Source: Candidatus Thiodiazotropha endoloripes
GTDB taxonomy: Bacteria; Pseudomonadota; Gammaproteobacteria; Chromatiales; Chromatiaceae
DNA length: 64,000 nt
Direction of reading: 5' to 3'
Assembly (NCBI GenBank): GCA_001709035.1
Contig: LVKA01000015.1
Span: forward strand, 1-64,000
The translations under genes were made by a program, and so were the position numbers. The notes below the pieces were generated by a model. The model was not told the DNA's origin. It saw only the letters and a program-made list of their open reading frames with translations, and did no database searches. This document shows positions 26,790 to 34,970 of this stretch, piece after piece; within the stretch, counting starts at the first letter, position 1; each line of letters begins with the position of its first letter.

Positions 26790-28157
26790 TCAGGAACCGC
26801 CGGGCGCATAGACCAGTTGATCGGTATTGCGAACCAGTAATTCGCGGGCTCTGAGGCGCAAGAAGCGCCGTGCGGCTGCAAAGGTCCATAGCAGAATGGC
26901 GATCATCAATCCCGAGTATACGAAGGCCCAGGTCTGCTCTGAGGCGCCAAATGTATCGGATGCCCACTCCGCGAAGGTGATGTACTCCGTCAGGCCTTCG
27001 CCGAATACCACCTCGTCGATGGTTTCTTGATACAGGGTGTAAGGCAGGTAGCCCAGGTAGAAGCCCGGCAGAGCTGCCAGCGCGGTCGAGTAACCCAGTC
27101 CCAAGCGGGCATAGGTTCGTACCTCACAGCCGATCATCAGCACCGCACCCATTGCGAGCAACGGGCCACCCAGGATATGCCCCCAGTACAGGCCTTCATC
27201 GCCAGAGGCGTTGGGTATCGTGCCCTCGCCCCAGATCCAGGAGTAAACAATAAACAGGTTCAGGGTGACGATGGATACCATCAAACCCTGTAACGGTAAC
27301 ATGCCGCGGAACATGCGATAGGTACAATCAGGCACTCCATTCTTGCGATAAAAATCGTGGCTGGTGAAGGCGGATTCGGGCGCCATGGCTGAACACTCAG
27401 TGCCAAAACCGGTCTTCGCAATGCCGAATCCCAGCAACAGGCCAGGCGCAGCCAGCCAGGCCAACTCACCCCAACCGATCTGGGATATGGAGCCTGCGAT
27501 ATCACTTGTCAGGCCGTAATAGAGCGGAACCAGAAGGAATCCCAGCAAGAGACAGGTCAGACCAAGATGGAGAGGATTTTTCCAGGGTTTATAGCCCGGT
27601 TTGTAACCCGGATTGTGATTATGCTCTGCGCCATCCTGCTCGCAGGATACACACCAGGTTTCCTGGTGCCTGAGATAGCCCCCCTTACCCAATCCGGTGA
27701 CAAGCTTGAAGGCAAGGAAAGCAAATGGAATTCCGCTCAGCAGGACAACCCAGGAGGCTATGCTCATGGATGGGATTCCACCGAGAAAATGGTGGGTGGT
27801 GCAGCCGCCAGCGATGCGAGTGCCAAACGAGAAGAGGAATCCGCCGATAAACGCCAACGCCAACATCCCTCCATCGTAATGCACCCAGTCGCGGTGGTCC
27901 TTCTCTGCGATACCTGCCATGCGTGCGCCGACAATCGCAAACACGATGAACCAATAGATACCTGGTTCGTAGACACGAGCCACCCAGTCGACGCCAAACA
28001 GATTGACCTCAGCAACCGCAAACATCTGCGCCAGACCGGTTGTGACTACGATGAACATGTCGTAGTGGTAGTAGAAGATAATCTCGGCCAGGCCGACGAA
28101 CAGGCCACCGAGCCAGAACGGCCACTGTTTTTGCCAGAGTGTTTTTAGTAACTGCAT
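26790..28157 (-). CDS. YeeE/YedE-family transporter, long form
   Basis: A 455-residue membrane protein with about ten hydrophobic segments and the family cysteines in RIAGGCTTHHFLGG, GFGTECSAMAP and MIGCEVRTYARLG. A soluble loop at about 165-200 holds CVSCEQDGAEHNHN, a possible extra metal or sulfur-binding patch. Related long YeeE proteins are often encoded next to rhodanese or TusA-like carriers and are thought to move sulfur in some form. It follows the rhodanese gene by 81 bases and shares its sigma-54 promoter. It is clearly distinct from the shorter YeeE protein next to soxYZ. Confidence 0.83.
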   Translation of the reverse strand: MQLLKTLWQKQWPFWLGGLFVGLAEIIFYYHYDMFIVVTTGLAQMFAVAEVNLFGVDWVARVYEPGIYWFIVFAIVGARMAGIAEKDHRDWVHYDGGMLALAFIGGFLFSFGTRIAGGCTTHHFLGGIPSMSIASWVVLLSGIPFAFLAFKLVTGLGKGGYLRHQETWCVSCEQDGAEHNHNPGYKPGYKPWKNPLHLGLTCLLLGFLLVPLYYGLTSDIAGSISQIGWGELAWLAAPGLLLGFGIAKTGFGTECSAMAPESAFTSHDFYRKNGVPDCTYRMFRGMLPLQGLMVSIVTLNLFIVYSWIWGEGTIPNASGDEGLYWGHILGGPLLAMGAVLMIGCEVRTYARLGLGYSTALAALPGFYLGYLPYTLYQETIDEVVFGEGLTEYITFAEWASDTFGASEQTWAFVYSGLMIAILLWTFAAARRFLRLRARELLVRNTDQLVYAPGGS

Positions 28158-28238
28158 GAATGCCTCTTGTTTCGCGGGTTATCTGGGCTTGTACGCAAAC
28201 CTGTGGGCCACACAAGGTGGCCCGTAGCTTTGATTGGA

Positions 28239-29228
28239 TTAAATCGTGTCGACGTTCTTCTTCAGCTTGGTCCACTCATGCATCGAGCCGTCATATTGCT
28301 TGACGTTCTTGTTACCCAACAGTTCGTGCATGATGAACCAGTGGCCGGTACTGAGATGACCGGAATCACAGTAAGTGATGGTCTGGGCATTGGCATCCAT
28401 GCCCTTGGCTTTCATCAATGCAGCGATTTTCTTCGCCGGCAGGAAAGTCGCGGCTTTTTCACCGTTCACCAACAGTTCATGTGGAAAAACCTTTGAGCTA
28501 GGGATGTGGCCCGGGGCATAGACGTACTTCTTCTTGTAGGTAGTGCCGAGAAAGAAGTCCTCGGTACGGCCATCCATGATTTGAGTACCATTACCAATAG
28601 CGTGTTCGACTTCTGCAGTAGTGGCCATAATTGAAGTGTTGGGCGAGCCGGCAGTCCAGTTACCCATTGAGGGCTTAGATTTGTCCCGACTCAACGCATG
28701 ACCGGCAGCATCCCAGGCTGCTGTGCCACCATCCAGTACCGCGACATTCTCATGCCCCCAATATTTCATCTGCCAGTACAGACGAGTGGCGAAGGTGACA
28801 TCCTTGGACTGTGCACCTTTCATGGTGATGACTACAGCGGAGTTTTTGTTAACGCCGTGCTTTTGCATCAGTGACTCCATTTCTGATTGAGTCGGCACCA
28901 GTTTGATTAGCGGTATCCCATCCACGGTGCGTTTGGCACGCACTTCTTTCCAGGGTACCAGTGCCGCGCCCGGTATATGGCCGGAGACCTTAATGCCAGC
29001 GCCTTTCTTGGCGCCGCAGCCTTGCATGCCGGCGATACTTGCTTTCTTTTTGGCCTTGGCGGTAAAACTCTTTTTGTCTTTGCGCACATCGAGTATGACC
29101 ACTTCGCTCTTGTGCTTGACCAGCCAGTCGACATCGACCAACGGGCCGGGTACTTGCAACGCTTGTACCGGCAAGGCAAGCAGTGACAGGGCGAGGCCCG
29201 CGCAGGTCAGCCATTGAATTGGCTTCAT
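28239..29228 (-). CDS. Periplasmic two-domain rhodanese (sulfurtransferase)
   Basis: A 329-residue protein. The start at 29228 has GGAGG six bases upstream and opens a signal peptide (residues 1-24, ending VQA), so the longer frame to 29291 is rejected. The first rhodanese domain (about 30-180) lacks a catalytic Cys at the active-site loop (ITMKGAQSKD). The second (about 205-325) has TYCDSGHLSTGHW with Cys287. This inactive/active arrangement is normal for thiosulfate sulfurtransferases. It probably transfers sulfane sulfur in the periplasm, and with the YeeE partner may feed sulfur into the cell. An extra stretch KKKASIAGMQGCGAKKG (about 60-76) adds another Cys. Confidence 0.87.
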   Translation of the reverse strand: MKPIQWLTCAGLALSLLALPVQALQVPGPLVDVDWLVKHKSEVVILDVRKDKKSFTAKAKKKASIAGMQGCGAKKGAGIKVSGHIPGAALVPWKEVRAKRTVDGIPLIKLVPTQSEMESLMQKHGVNKNSAVVITMKGAQSKDVTFATRLYWQMKYWGHENVAVLDGGTAAWDAAGHALSRDKSKPSMGNWTAGSPNTSIMATTAEVEHAIGNGTQIMDGRTEDFFLGTTYKKKYVYAPGHIPSSKVFPHELLVNGEKAATFLPAKKIAALMKAKGMDANAQTITYCDSGHLSTGHWFIMHELLGNKNVKQYDGSMHEWTKLKKNVDTI

Positions 29229-29293
29229 AATGATCCTCCAACATTGGTGTAGTGATTTGTTATGTGCAACTTGCATGCACTGGAAATCCACAG

Positions 29294-29309
29294 TGCAAGC
29301 AGAGTGCCA
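29294..29309 (-). promoter_or_regulatory. Sigma-54 (RpoN) promoter of the rhodanese-yeeE operon
   Basis: On the - strand the sequence reads TGGCACTCTGCTTGCA. It matches the sigma-54 consensus TGGCAC-N5-TTGCA at every position, with the essential GG and GC ten bases apart. It lies 66 bases upstream of the rhodanese start and just after the gene of an NtrC-type activator. An enhancer site is expected between about 29320 and 29410 but could not be assigned. Confidence 0.88.
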
Positions 29310-29412
29310 ACGTGAAGTATCAATGACTTAGGGTGGTTGTGGCGAGGTCAGGTCGTGGCGAATTGCAACGGTGGGGCATTTTGCCATGGTGCTTCTGACC
29401 ACCGGACTCTGT

Positions 29413-30771
29413 TCAGCTACGTAACTTGCGGTGCAGGGTCGAAACATCGATCCCAAGCCGCCGCGCAGCCTCGCTTTTGTTGCCGTTGCAACGTTCAATC
29501 ATGTGCTGTATCCAGCGAGCCTCCACCTGTTGTAGGCTGGCATCGGCATCCCAGTTATGGCTTGGGGCGGATGCCGGGTTTGTACCCTCCAGGCATTCCG
29601 GTGGTAAATGCTGTTTTTCGATCAGACTGTCATCGGCGAGCACCACGGCACGATGCATGACATTTTCCAGTTGTCGTACGTTGCCCGGCCAGCTATAGCG
29701 TTGCAACAGTGCTTCGCATTCATCGCTGAAGCTTGGCGCTGCGCAGCCAAGTTGACGTGCGGTTGTCAGTACAAATCGCTCGGCGAGCGGGATGATGTCG
29801 TCACGCCGCTCCCGCAATGGAGGCAGTTGCAGTGGAAATACATTGAGCCGATACCAAAGATCTTCACGGAAACGTCCCTGCTTGACCAAGTCACCCAGCT
29901 CCTGATTGCTGGCAATGACCAAGCGCACATCAACCTGAATCGACTGGCTGCCGCCCACACGCCTCAGGCTGCGCTCCTGTACGAACTCCAACAGACGAGT
30001 CTGTACCGCGGCACTGGCACTGTTGATTTCGTCAAGGAACAGAGTGCCGGTGTGGGCCAATTCGAGTATGCCGCGCTTACGCGAATCGGCACCGGTGAAG
30101 GCGCCTCGTTCATGGCCGAACAGTTCGCTTTCGATCACTGATTCCGCCAGTGCGCCGCAGTTGACACTGAACCAGGGGCCGTTTCTTCTGGCGCTGGTGC
30201 TATGGATGGCCTGTGCCAAGACACCTTTGCCGGTACCGGTTTCGCCGCTGAGAAGTACCGGTGTATCCAGATCAGCGATCTTGTCGATCAGCGACATCAC
30301 ATCCTGCATGGCGCGGCTGTTGACCACAGGAGTAGCCTTACCATGTTCGAGCATGGCAAGACGTTGACTGAGGGACTCCATGCGCCGCTCTCTGGCAAGC
30401 TGACGCACAATACGCTTCAACGCCAGGCGGACATCTTCGTTGTCGAAAGGTTTGGTAATCAGATCCATGGCGCCGGCACGAAATGCGCGTTGCACATCAG
30501 GCACGGTGGCGAAACCGGTAATGATGACAACCGGCAACCCAGGACATATTTCCGCGCTCTTTTCAATCAACTCCAGTCCATTCATGCCTGGCATCTGGAT
30601 ATCAGCAAGCAGTGCATCTGGTGGTTCCCGGGTCAGCGCAGACAGTGCGGTGTGACCATCGGCGAAATGATCAACCACAAAACCACATTTTCTTGCCAGT
30701 TCAGCTAACAGACCAGCCATTGCTGCATCGTCTTCAGCGATATATAGGTGGTGAGGGCTGGGTGTGGTCAT
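29413..30771 (-). CDS. Sigma-54-dependent response regulator, NtrC/AioR type
   Basis: A 452-residue protein. Receiver domain 7-120 with phosphoacceptor Asp57 (LLADIQMPG) and KPF switch Lys; AAA+ domain about 145-380 with Walker A GETGTGKG (176-183), GAFTGA (223-228, the sigma-54 contact) and Walker B GTLFLDEI; Fis-type helix-turn-helix at the end (NKSEAARRLGIDVSTLHRKL). It overlaps the kinase gene by four bases. Its closest known architecture is the AioR/ArrR/NtrC group. Because a consensus sigma-54 promoter lies immediately downstream, the likely target is the rhodanese-yeeE operon. Confidence 0.92.
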   Translation of the reverse strand: MTTPSPHHLYIAEDDAAMAGLLAELARKCGFVVDHFADGHTALSALTREPPDALLADIQMPGMNGLELIEKSAEICPGLPVVIITGFATVPDVQRAFRAGAMDLITKPFDNEDVRLALKRIVRQLARERRMESLSQRLAMLEHGKATPVVNSRAMQDVMSLIDKIADLDTPVLLSGETGTGKGVLAQAIHSTSARRNGPWFSVNCGALAESVIESELFGHERGAFTGADSRKRGILELAHTGTLFLDEINSASAAVQTRLLEFVQERSLRRVGGSQSIQVDVRLVIASNQELGDLVKQGRFREDLWYRLNVFPLQLPPLRERRDDIIPLAERFVLTTARQLGCAAPSFSDECEALLQRYSWPGNVRQLENVMHRAVVLADDSLIEKQHLPPECLEGTNPASAPSHNWDADASLQQVEARWIQHMIERCNGNKSEAARRLGIDVSTLHRKLRS

Positions 30772-32171
30772 GTAGTCTCTTCGCCTTGGCTTGCGTAATG
30801 GTCCGGCAGAATCAGATTAAAACATGCACCGTTATTGAGGTCTTGTGTAACCATACTCAACTCGGCACCCATCTGAATGGCAATCTGACGGCTCATATAC
30901 AGTCCTAGGCCGGTGCCCTCTCCCGGTGGCTTGCTGGTGACAAAGGGATCGAACAGCGTCGATTGCAGGTTGCTCGGAATTCCTGGCCCATCATCTTCGA
31001 CGCGCAGATGGACGAGCCCGGATTCACTGGTGCGAATAACCGATAGGTTGACATGGATTGCGCCGGCCTGCGCAGCATTGGCCAGCAGGTTGAACAGTAT
31101 TTGTTCCAGGGCGCCGGGATCACCAGTCACAATACAACGTTCCCCTTCAGGTTCGACAGGGGGATTGATTTTCACGTCGTATCCCTTGAGTATCGGCGCA
31201 ATCAATTCTACCGCACCATTTACTTGTTGATGGAGATCGAAGGCCTGCTGCTCGATCTCTGGCAGGCGTACGGCAGTCAACAGGTTGGTCACCTTGGCTG
31301 CGCAGGATTCCGCTTGTTCGATAATCAGCCGGGCCTGATGCTGTTGGCTATCATCGCCACTCTCTTCCAGCAATTGCGCATAACCCTTAATCGACCCCAG
31401 CGGTGTATTGAGGTTGTGTGCCAGCCCGGCGGCCATCTGACCGACGACGGCCAAGCGCTGGTCACGGTTCAGGCGTTCGGTAACGCTACGCACCATGTGC
31501 TCAGCCTGGTCGCGTTTGGCGAGATGATCCTTGATCTCGCCGCACAATCGTTGGAAGGTCTGTGCCAGGCGTTGTAACTCCTCCGGCAGTCCGGTGGGCT
31601 CAGGGCATTGCTCGGCATGCAGCGGGTTGATGGACTGGGCCAGTTGTTGCACCGGCAGGATGAGTTCGCTGTTGATAAACTTACGCAGCGCAAGGAACAG
31701 AATTGCCAATACAAGCAACAGCAGGCCGAGGCCGCTTAGCCCGACGCGAAAAAGGGCCTCCACCATGCCCGCTCGGTCGACAGATAAAAAGACGCGGCCG
31801 ATCTCAGAATTACCGATCGAAAGGCCTTGTTCGACATGAATCAGCGAGGGATTGTCGAGTTCGGGCGAGACACCCGCCTCGGCCAGTAGTTCGCCATCGT
31901 TGCGTCGAATGAGAACCGAGACGATGCCGGGTTCACGGGCCAACTCGGTGGTGTAACGCTCCAGTGTCGCATAGTCATATACCAGAATGGCATCCACCGA
32001 GAACAGTGCCAGCTGCCGGGCCTGCGATACGGCGCGCTCGGTTAGGTGGGTCTCGAATAGCTTAGAGAGCGCAATATACCCACCACCAGCGAGCACCAGA
32101 CTCAGCATGACCATGGCCAGCCCGACACCTGCGGTCAGACGCTCTGTCAATGACCAGTTGCGCTTTACCAT
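30768..32171 (-). CDS. Membrane sensor histidine kinase (AioS/ArrS-like position)
   Basis: A 467-residue kinase. First membrane helix about 14-34, a small periplasmic domain of about 100 residues, second helix about 143-164, a HAMP-like linker, then the HisKA domain with H252 in GLAHNLNTPLGSI, and an HATPase domain with N-box ILFNLLANAAQA, VEDDGPGIP and GEGTGLGLYMS. All catalytic boxes are present. The gene overlaps both neighbours by a few bases. The periplasmic domain is the expected contact for the PhnD-like lipoprotein encoded just upstream, as AioX works with AioS. Confidence 0.9.
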   Translation of the reverse strand: MVKRNWSLTERLTAGVGLAMVMLSLVLAGGGYIALSKLFETHLTERAVSQARQLALFSVDAILVYDYATLERYTTELAREPGIVSVLIRRNDGELLAEAGVSPELDNPSLIHVEQGLSIGNSEIGRVFLSVDRAGMVEALFRVGLSGLGLLLLVLAILFLALRKFINSELILPVQQLAQSINPLHAEQCPEPTGLPEELQRLAQTFQRLCGEIKDHLAKRDQAEHMVRSVTERLNRDQRLAVVGQMAAGLAHNLNTPLGSIKGYAQLLEESGDDSQQHQARLIIEQAESCAAKVTNLLTAVRLPEIEQQAFDLHQQVNGAVELIAPILKGYDVKINPPVEPEGERCIVTGDPGALEQILFNLLANAAQAGAIHVNLSVIRTSESGLVHLRVEDDGPGIPSNLQSTLFDPFVTSKPPGEGTGLGLYMSRQIAIQMGAELSMVTQDLNNGACFNLILPDHYASQGEETT

Positions 32172-33112
32172 TGTGGTAGTTCAGCGGGGGTGGATTCCAC
32201 TGTGGCAATCACACGACGGGCGCGCTGAAAGCGCGACATCTCGGGTTTGGTGAATCGTGTAGCCCCGCCCAGCGCCTGCATGGCTTGGGCAAAACCAGCT
32301 GGGTCTTCCGTGGGGGATATCAGTGCACTGCGCAACGCGATGACATGCTTTTGCTCAAGTCCAGGGCGGGCGACGATCAGATGTGGTGGCAATGGTGGGG
32401 AGGTGGAGAGAACTCGCAGACCGGGGCTGCGTTCGTTGTATTGCCGTGCGACATCTTCGTTGATTCCACCAGCATCAAAGTCACCATGCAATACCGATAG
32501 CGCCACGCGTTCATGTCGTCCGAGGAACGCGTAGTCCCTTAAATCTTCAATTGATAGGCCGGCGTTGCCGAGCATCACACGTGGTACGTAATGACTGCTG
32601 AAGGAGTGTGGAGCACCAAATGCCAGTGTGCGGTTGCTCAAATCGGCTAGTTCAGCGATCGGGGCGTCCTCACGCACGACAATCACGCTGTGGTAACTGG
32701 CTCTGCCCTGCTTGACCTCGGCGGCAAGCGGAATCAGCTTGTTTTGCGAATGTTTCAGATAGTGGTCCTGAGCCCGCAGAAAAGGGGTTGGCCCCATGTA
32801 AGCCAGATCAGCCTGCCCGCTTGAGATGCGCTGAATCTGATCGATGTAGGAACGCGCAATCACCAGTTCCACCGGCAGATTCAGCTGTTCACCGAGGTAG
32901 CTTGCCAGCGGGGAGAATTTTGCCAGCAATCTACTGGGATTGTCATAGGGATGGATGATAAGTGACAGTGCTGGACGAGGCGGCTGCTGCGGTTTCGACG
33001 GGTCGGGTGACTGAGCGGTGTGTTTCTGGCAGGCCAAGAGTAACAGCGTGAGCACAAGCAGGATGAGCCGGCGCAGCACTGTTTTACTGGCAGGCGCCAT
33101 CATCCGGTCCAC
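32165..33112 (-). CDS. PhnD-like periplasmic binding lipoprotein, likely co-sensor
   Basis: A 315-residue lipoprotein: lipobox LLLLAC near residue 28, a Pro-rich linker, then a phosphate/phosphonate-type binding domain (PhnD family: LSLIIHPYDNPSRLLAKFSPLASYLGEQLNLPVELV, DLAYMGPTPFLRA, TLAFGAPHSFSSHYVPR). No transport genes are nearby; instead it overlaps a histidine kinase gene. The same X-S-R order is known from AioX-AioS-AioR and ArrX-ArrS-ArrR, where the binding protein is the sensor. After the lipobox Cys there is no other Cys, so As(III) binding through thiolates as in AioX is unlikely. The context suggests an oxyanion, perhaps of sulfur. The ATG at 33112 or one at 33103 could be used. 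Confidence 0.82.
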   Translation of the reverse strand: MDRMMAPASKTVLRRLILLVLTLLLLACQKHTAQSPDPSKPQQPPRPALSLIIHPYDNPSRLLAKFSPLASYLGEQLNLPVELVIARSYIDQIQRISSGQADLAYMGPTPFLRAQDHYLKHSQNKLIPLAAEVKQGRASYHSVIVVREDAPIAELADLSNRTLAFGAPHSFSSHYVPRVMLGNAGLSIEDLRDYAFLGRHERVALSVLHGDFDAGGINEDVARQYNERSPGLRVLSTSPPLPPHLIVARPGLEQKHVIALRSALISPTEDPAGFAQAMQALGGATRFTKPEMSRFQRARRVIATVESTPAELPQW

Positions 33113-34109
33113 AGCGAAGGGAGTAAAGCAGGTAACTTGATTGTCCTGCCACCTGCATTGCCGAGCGGATCATATCCTTTGATTCCTGAGAAACATCGGA
33201 TTCATTCATAGCTTTGAGAATAGCAGGATAGACCCGCTCGTAGTAGTCTGCATCCGGATCCACCCAAATTTCAATGTAGCCAACAGCAGTGTTGTCTGTG
33301 TTGAAATGGATGGTGCGCTGCTCGTGTGGTTGCAGACGGGAATCATGAATCTCAGTCCATCCGCGAGTTTCGTTCCAATCCATCTTACGCTGGACGGTAG
33401 TGATCGGAATTGACTGACCCCTGGCATTTTTCCACTGCACACGAATTCGTGGTGTGATGTAGGTTGGCAAGGCGTGGCCTGCGCCCTGGTTTTGCAGGGT
33501 GATCTCAATCTGCTTTTGGTTACGCAACCCGGAAACGATAAGGCCGGACCGTGTCATTTCCGGATCATGTATACCACGGATGTAATGATTACCCTCCTGC
33601 AGGTGGCAGCTGATGCAGGTGATGCCCTGCCTGGGGTAGAGGCTCTGCCTCCACTCTTCAACTGTGTTTTCCAAGGGCTTGCCGTTAACCAGAATACCAT
33701 TGTCAACAAACTGATGGCAGTAGACACAAGACTCATAAGTGACAGGACTTCTGGTGACTGGGACTTCAGATGGATGAGGACTTGTTAAATGACCATGACA
33801 GGAAAAACAGCTAACCGAACCGCTCCAATTACCCAAGGCCTCTCCGGTTTCAGTGTTAGGGAAATGGCAACTCAGGCAGTCGGCAATTGTCTCCCCATCG
33901 AACAGGGCAAATTGCCCCAGCACACCTGGACTAAGGGCTTTTGCATGCAGGGAATGACGCCATTGATCAATGACCTTTTCATGGCAATCCATGCATTGAC
34001 GGTTAGCAGGGTTAGGGTTATTCGTACTATTTGAGGAAGCCTCTGAATCATGTGCAGATACGAGCAGGATCACTAGCGCAGATGTTGTTACCGCGAGCAA
34101 GTTCAGCAT
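33084..34109 (-). CDS. Pentahaem cytochrome c, first gene of the sensor operon
   Basis: A 341-residue secreted protein with a signal peptide (residues 1-24) and five CXXCH motifs: CMDCH, CLSCH, CFSCH, CVYCH and CISCH, all in the first 175 residues. The last 160 residues form a separate, haem-free domain (about 185-325, with EITLQNQGAGHALPTYITPRIRVQW), similar to the C-terminal beta domain of some cytochrome c554-like proteins. It overlaps the PhnD-like gene by 29 bases, so the two are translated together. In this setting it may sense or carry redox change to the sensor; a plain electron-transfer role is equally possible. Confidence 0.82.
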   Translation of the reverse strand: MLNLLAVTTSALVILLVSAHDSEASSNSTNNPNPANRQCMDCHEKVIDQWRHSLHAKALSPGVLGQFALFDGETIADCLSCHFPNTETGEALGNWSGSVSCFSCHGHLTSPHPSEVPVTRSPVTYESCVYCHQFVDNGILVNGKPLENTVEEWRQSLYPRQGITCISCHLQEGNHYIRGIHDPEMTRSGLIVSGLRNQKQIEITLQNQGAGHALPTYITPRIRVQWKNARGQSIPITTVQRKMDWNETRGWTEIHDSRLQPHEQRTIHFNTDNTAVGYIEIWVDPDADYYERVYPAILKAMNESDVSQESKDMIRSAMQVAGQSSYLLYSLRCGPDDGACQ

Positions 34110-34307
34110 GTTGAAATTATCATAAATATGAGACTGAAGTTTCAGTAGAATAAACGCAACACCCCCTAGTTATCAACTCAACAGACGGAAACAGGACAGA
34201 TATAAACGAATTACCGGTTATTCAACCTCAGTCAATTCAAGGCCCTTTACTTCAGTCCGATTCTACCCTGTTCCAATGCCTTTCTGATCTTCAAAGTTAT
34301 GCCATGT

Positions 34308-34341
34308 AAAAACCGTCCAAAGTTCAACTCCGGACGTTTTT
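34308..34341 (-). terminator. Hairpin with conserved loop GGAGTTGAACTTT
   Basis: Stem AAAACGTCC / GGACGGTTTTT around the loop GGAGTTGAACTTT (- strand). The same loop, with a changed but still paired stem, occurs at 55628-55664. Confidence 0.55.
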
Positions 34342-34702
34342 ACGGCTTTAAGAATCAAGCAACCAAATGAGCCACAATCTCCTGCCCCCGCTTGACGGAT
34401 ACCACATCCTCCATCTTGACGAAGCCGAGATACTTGAATTAGCTAGAAACCTGATTTAGCTAGATACCCATCCATTATTTCTATCAAGCAGAAAAACGGA
34501 TAGCGGTATCAGTGCGTACTGAGCGTGTACTTCGCTTAATCCTGGCAAATTCATCACTACAAGCCGTGTCAATCTCAATAAGTTGACGATTATTTTCTTA
34601 TTTACACCCTATTTCACCGCTGGATCTAAATGGATCGTTGATTATTGTTACCCTGTTTCCATCAACAGGAAAGTGCTTCAGAGATGGGTATTTTGTTTAT
34701 TC

Positions 34703-34875
34703 CCAATGCTGGGTTTAAGGTGTGTACAATAATCTGGGGTTATTTGATCAAGGCCCGTATATGGAGAAGTGAAGGTGAAAAGGTTTGCTGCCTTTCATCA
34801 GTATCTGTTCAAACACCTCAGCGGGAACCGTGGAGCTGTACGGCGAAGATAAATGTTATTTAGGTCATCCGTAAT
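34703..34875 (+). repeat. Diverged 175-base repeat, copy B (with 26432-26606)
   Basis: Shares ordered phrases with copy A, including GTTTAAGGTG, TGATCAAGGC, GGTTTGCTGCC, TCAGTATCTGTT and CCGTGGAGC. The translated tail FKHLSGNRGAVRRR ends in a stop. Origin unidentified. Confidence 0.45.
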
Positions 34876-34970
34876 TCATTTATTTATCAGCAAGATAACA
34901 GGCGTATTGGAGTGGAGGTCTAGGAACTTCCATTGGCAGCGGTTTTTGAGCAAGTAGTCAGCACATCACT

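Larger units (their letters stand above)
34110..34970. other. 860-base intergenic region with gene fragments and hairpins
   Basis: Contains a hairpin at 34308-34341, a short - strand tail of an unknown gene (34357-34433, reading KYLGFVKMEDVVSVKRG before a stop at GCTTGA) and copy B of the diverged repeat (34703-34875). It also has to hold the promoter of the sensor operon, upstream of 34109 on the - strand. No sigma-54 site was seen there. No intact gene. Confidence 0.5.

Noticed and set aside
27567-28148. A 193-codon frame opposite the YeeE gene
   Set aside because: Shadow frame with no start signal; the membrane protein on the other strand is certain.
29320-29410. An enhancer site for the NtrC-type regulator
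   Set aside because: Only weak partial repeats (GTGGCGAGGTCAG / GTCGTGGCGAATTG) were visible; not enough to claim a binding site.
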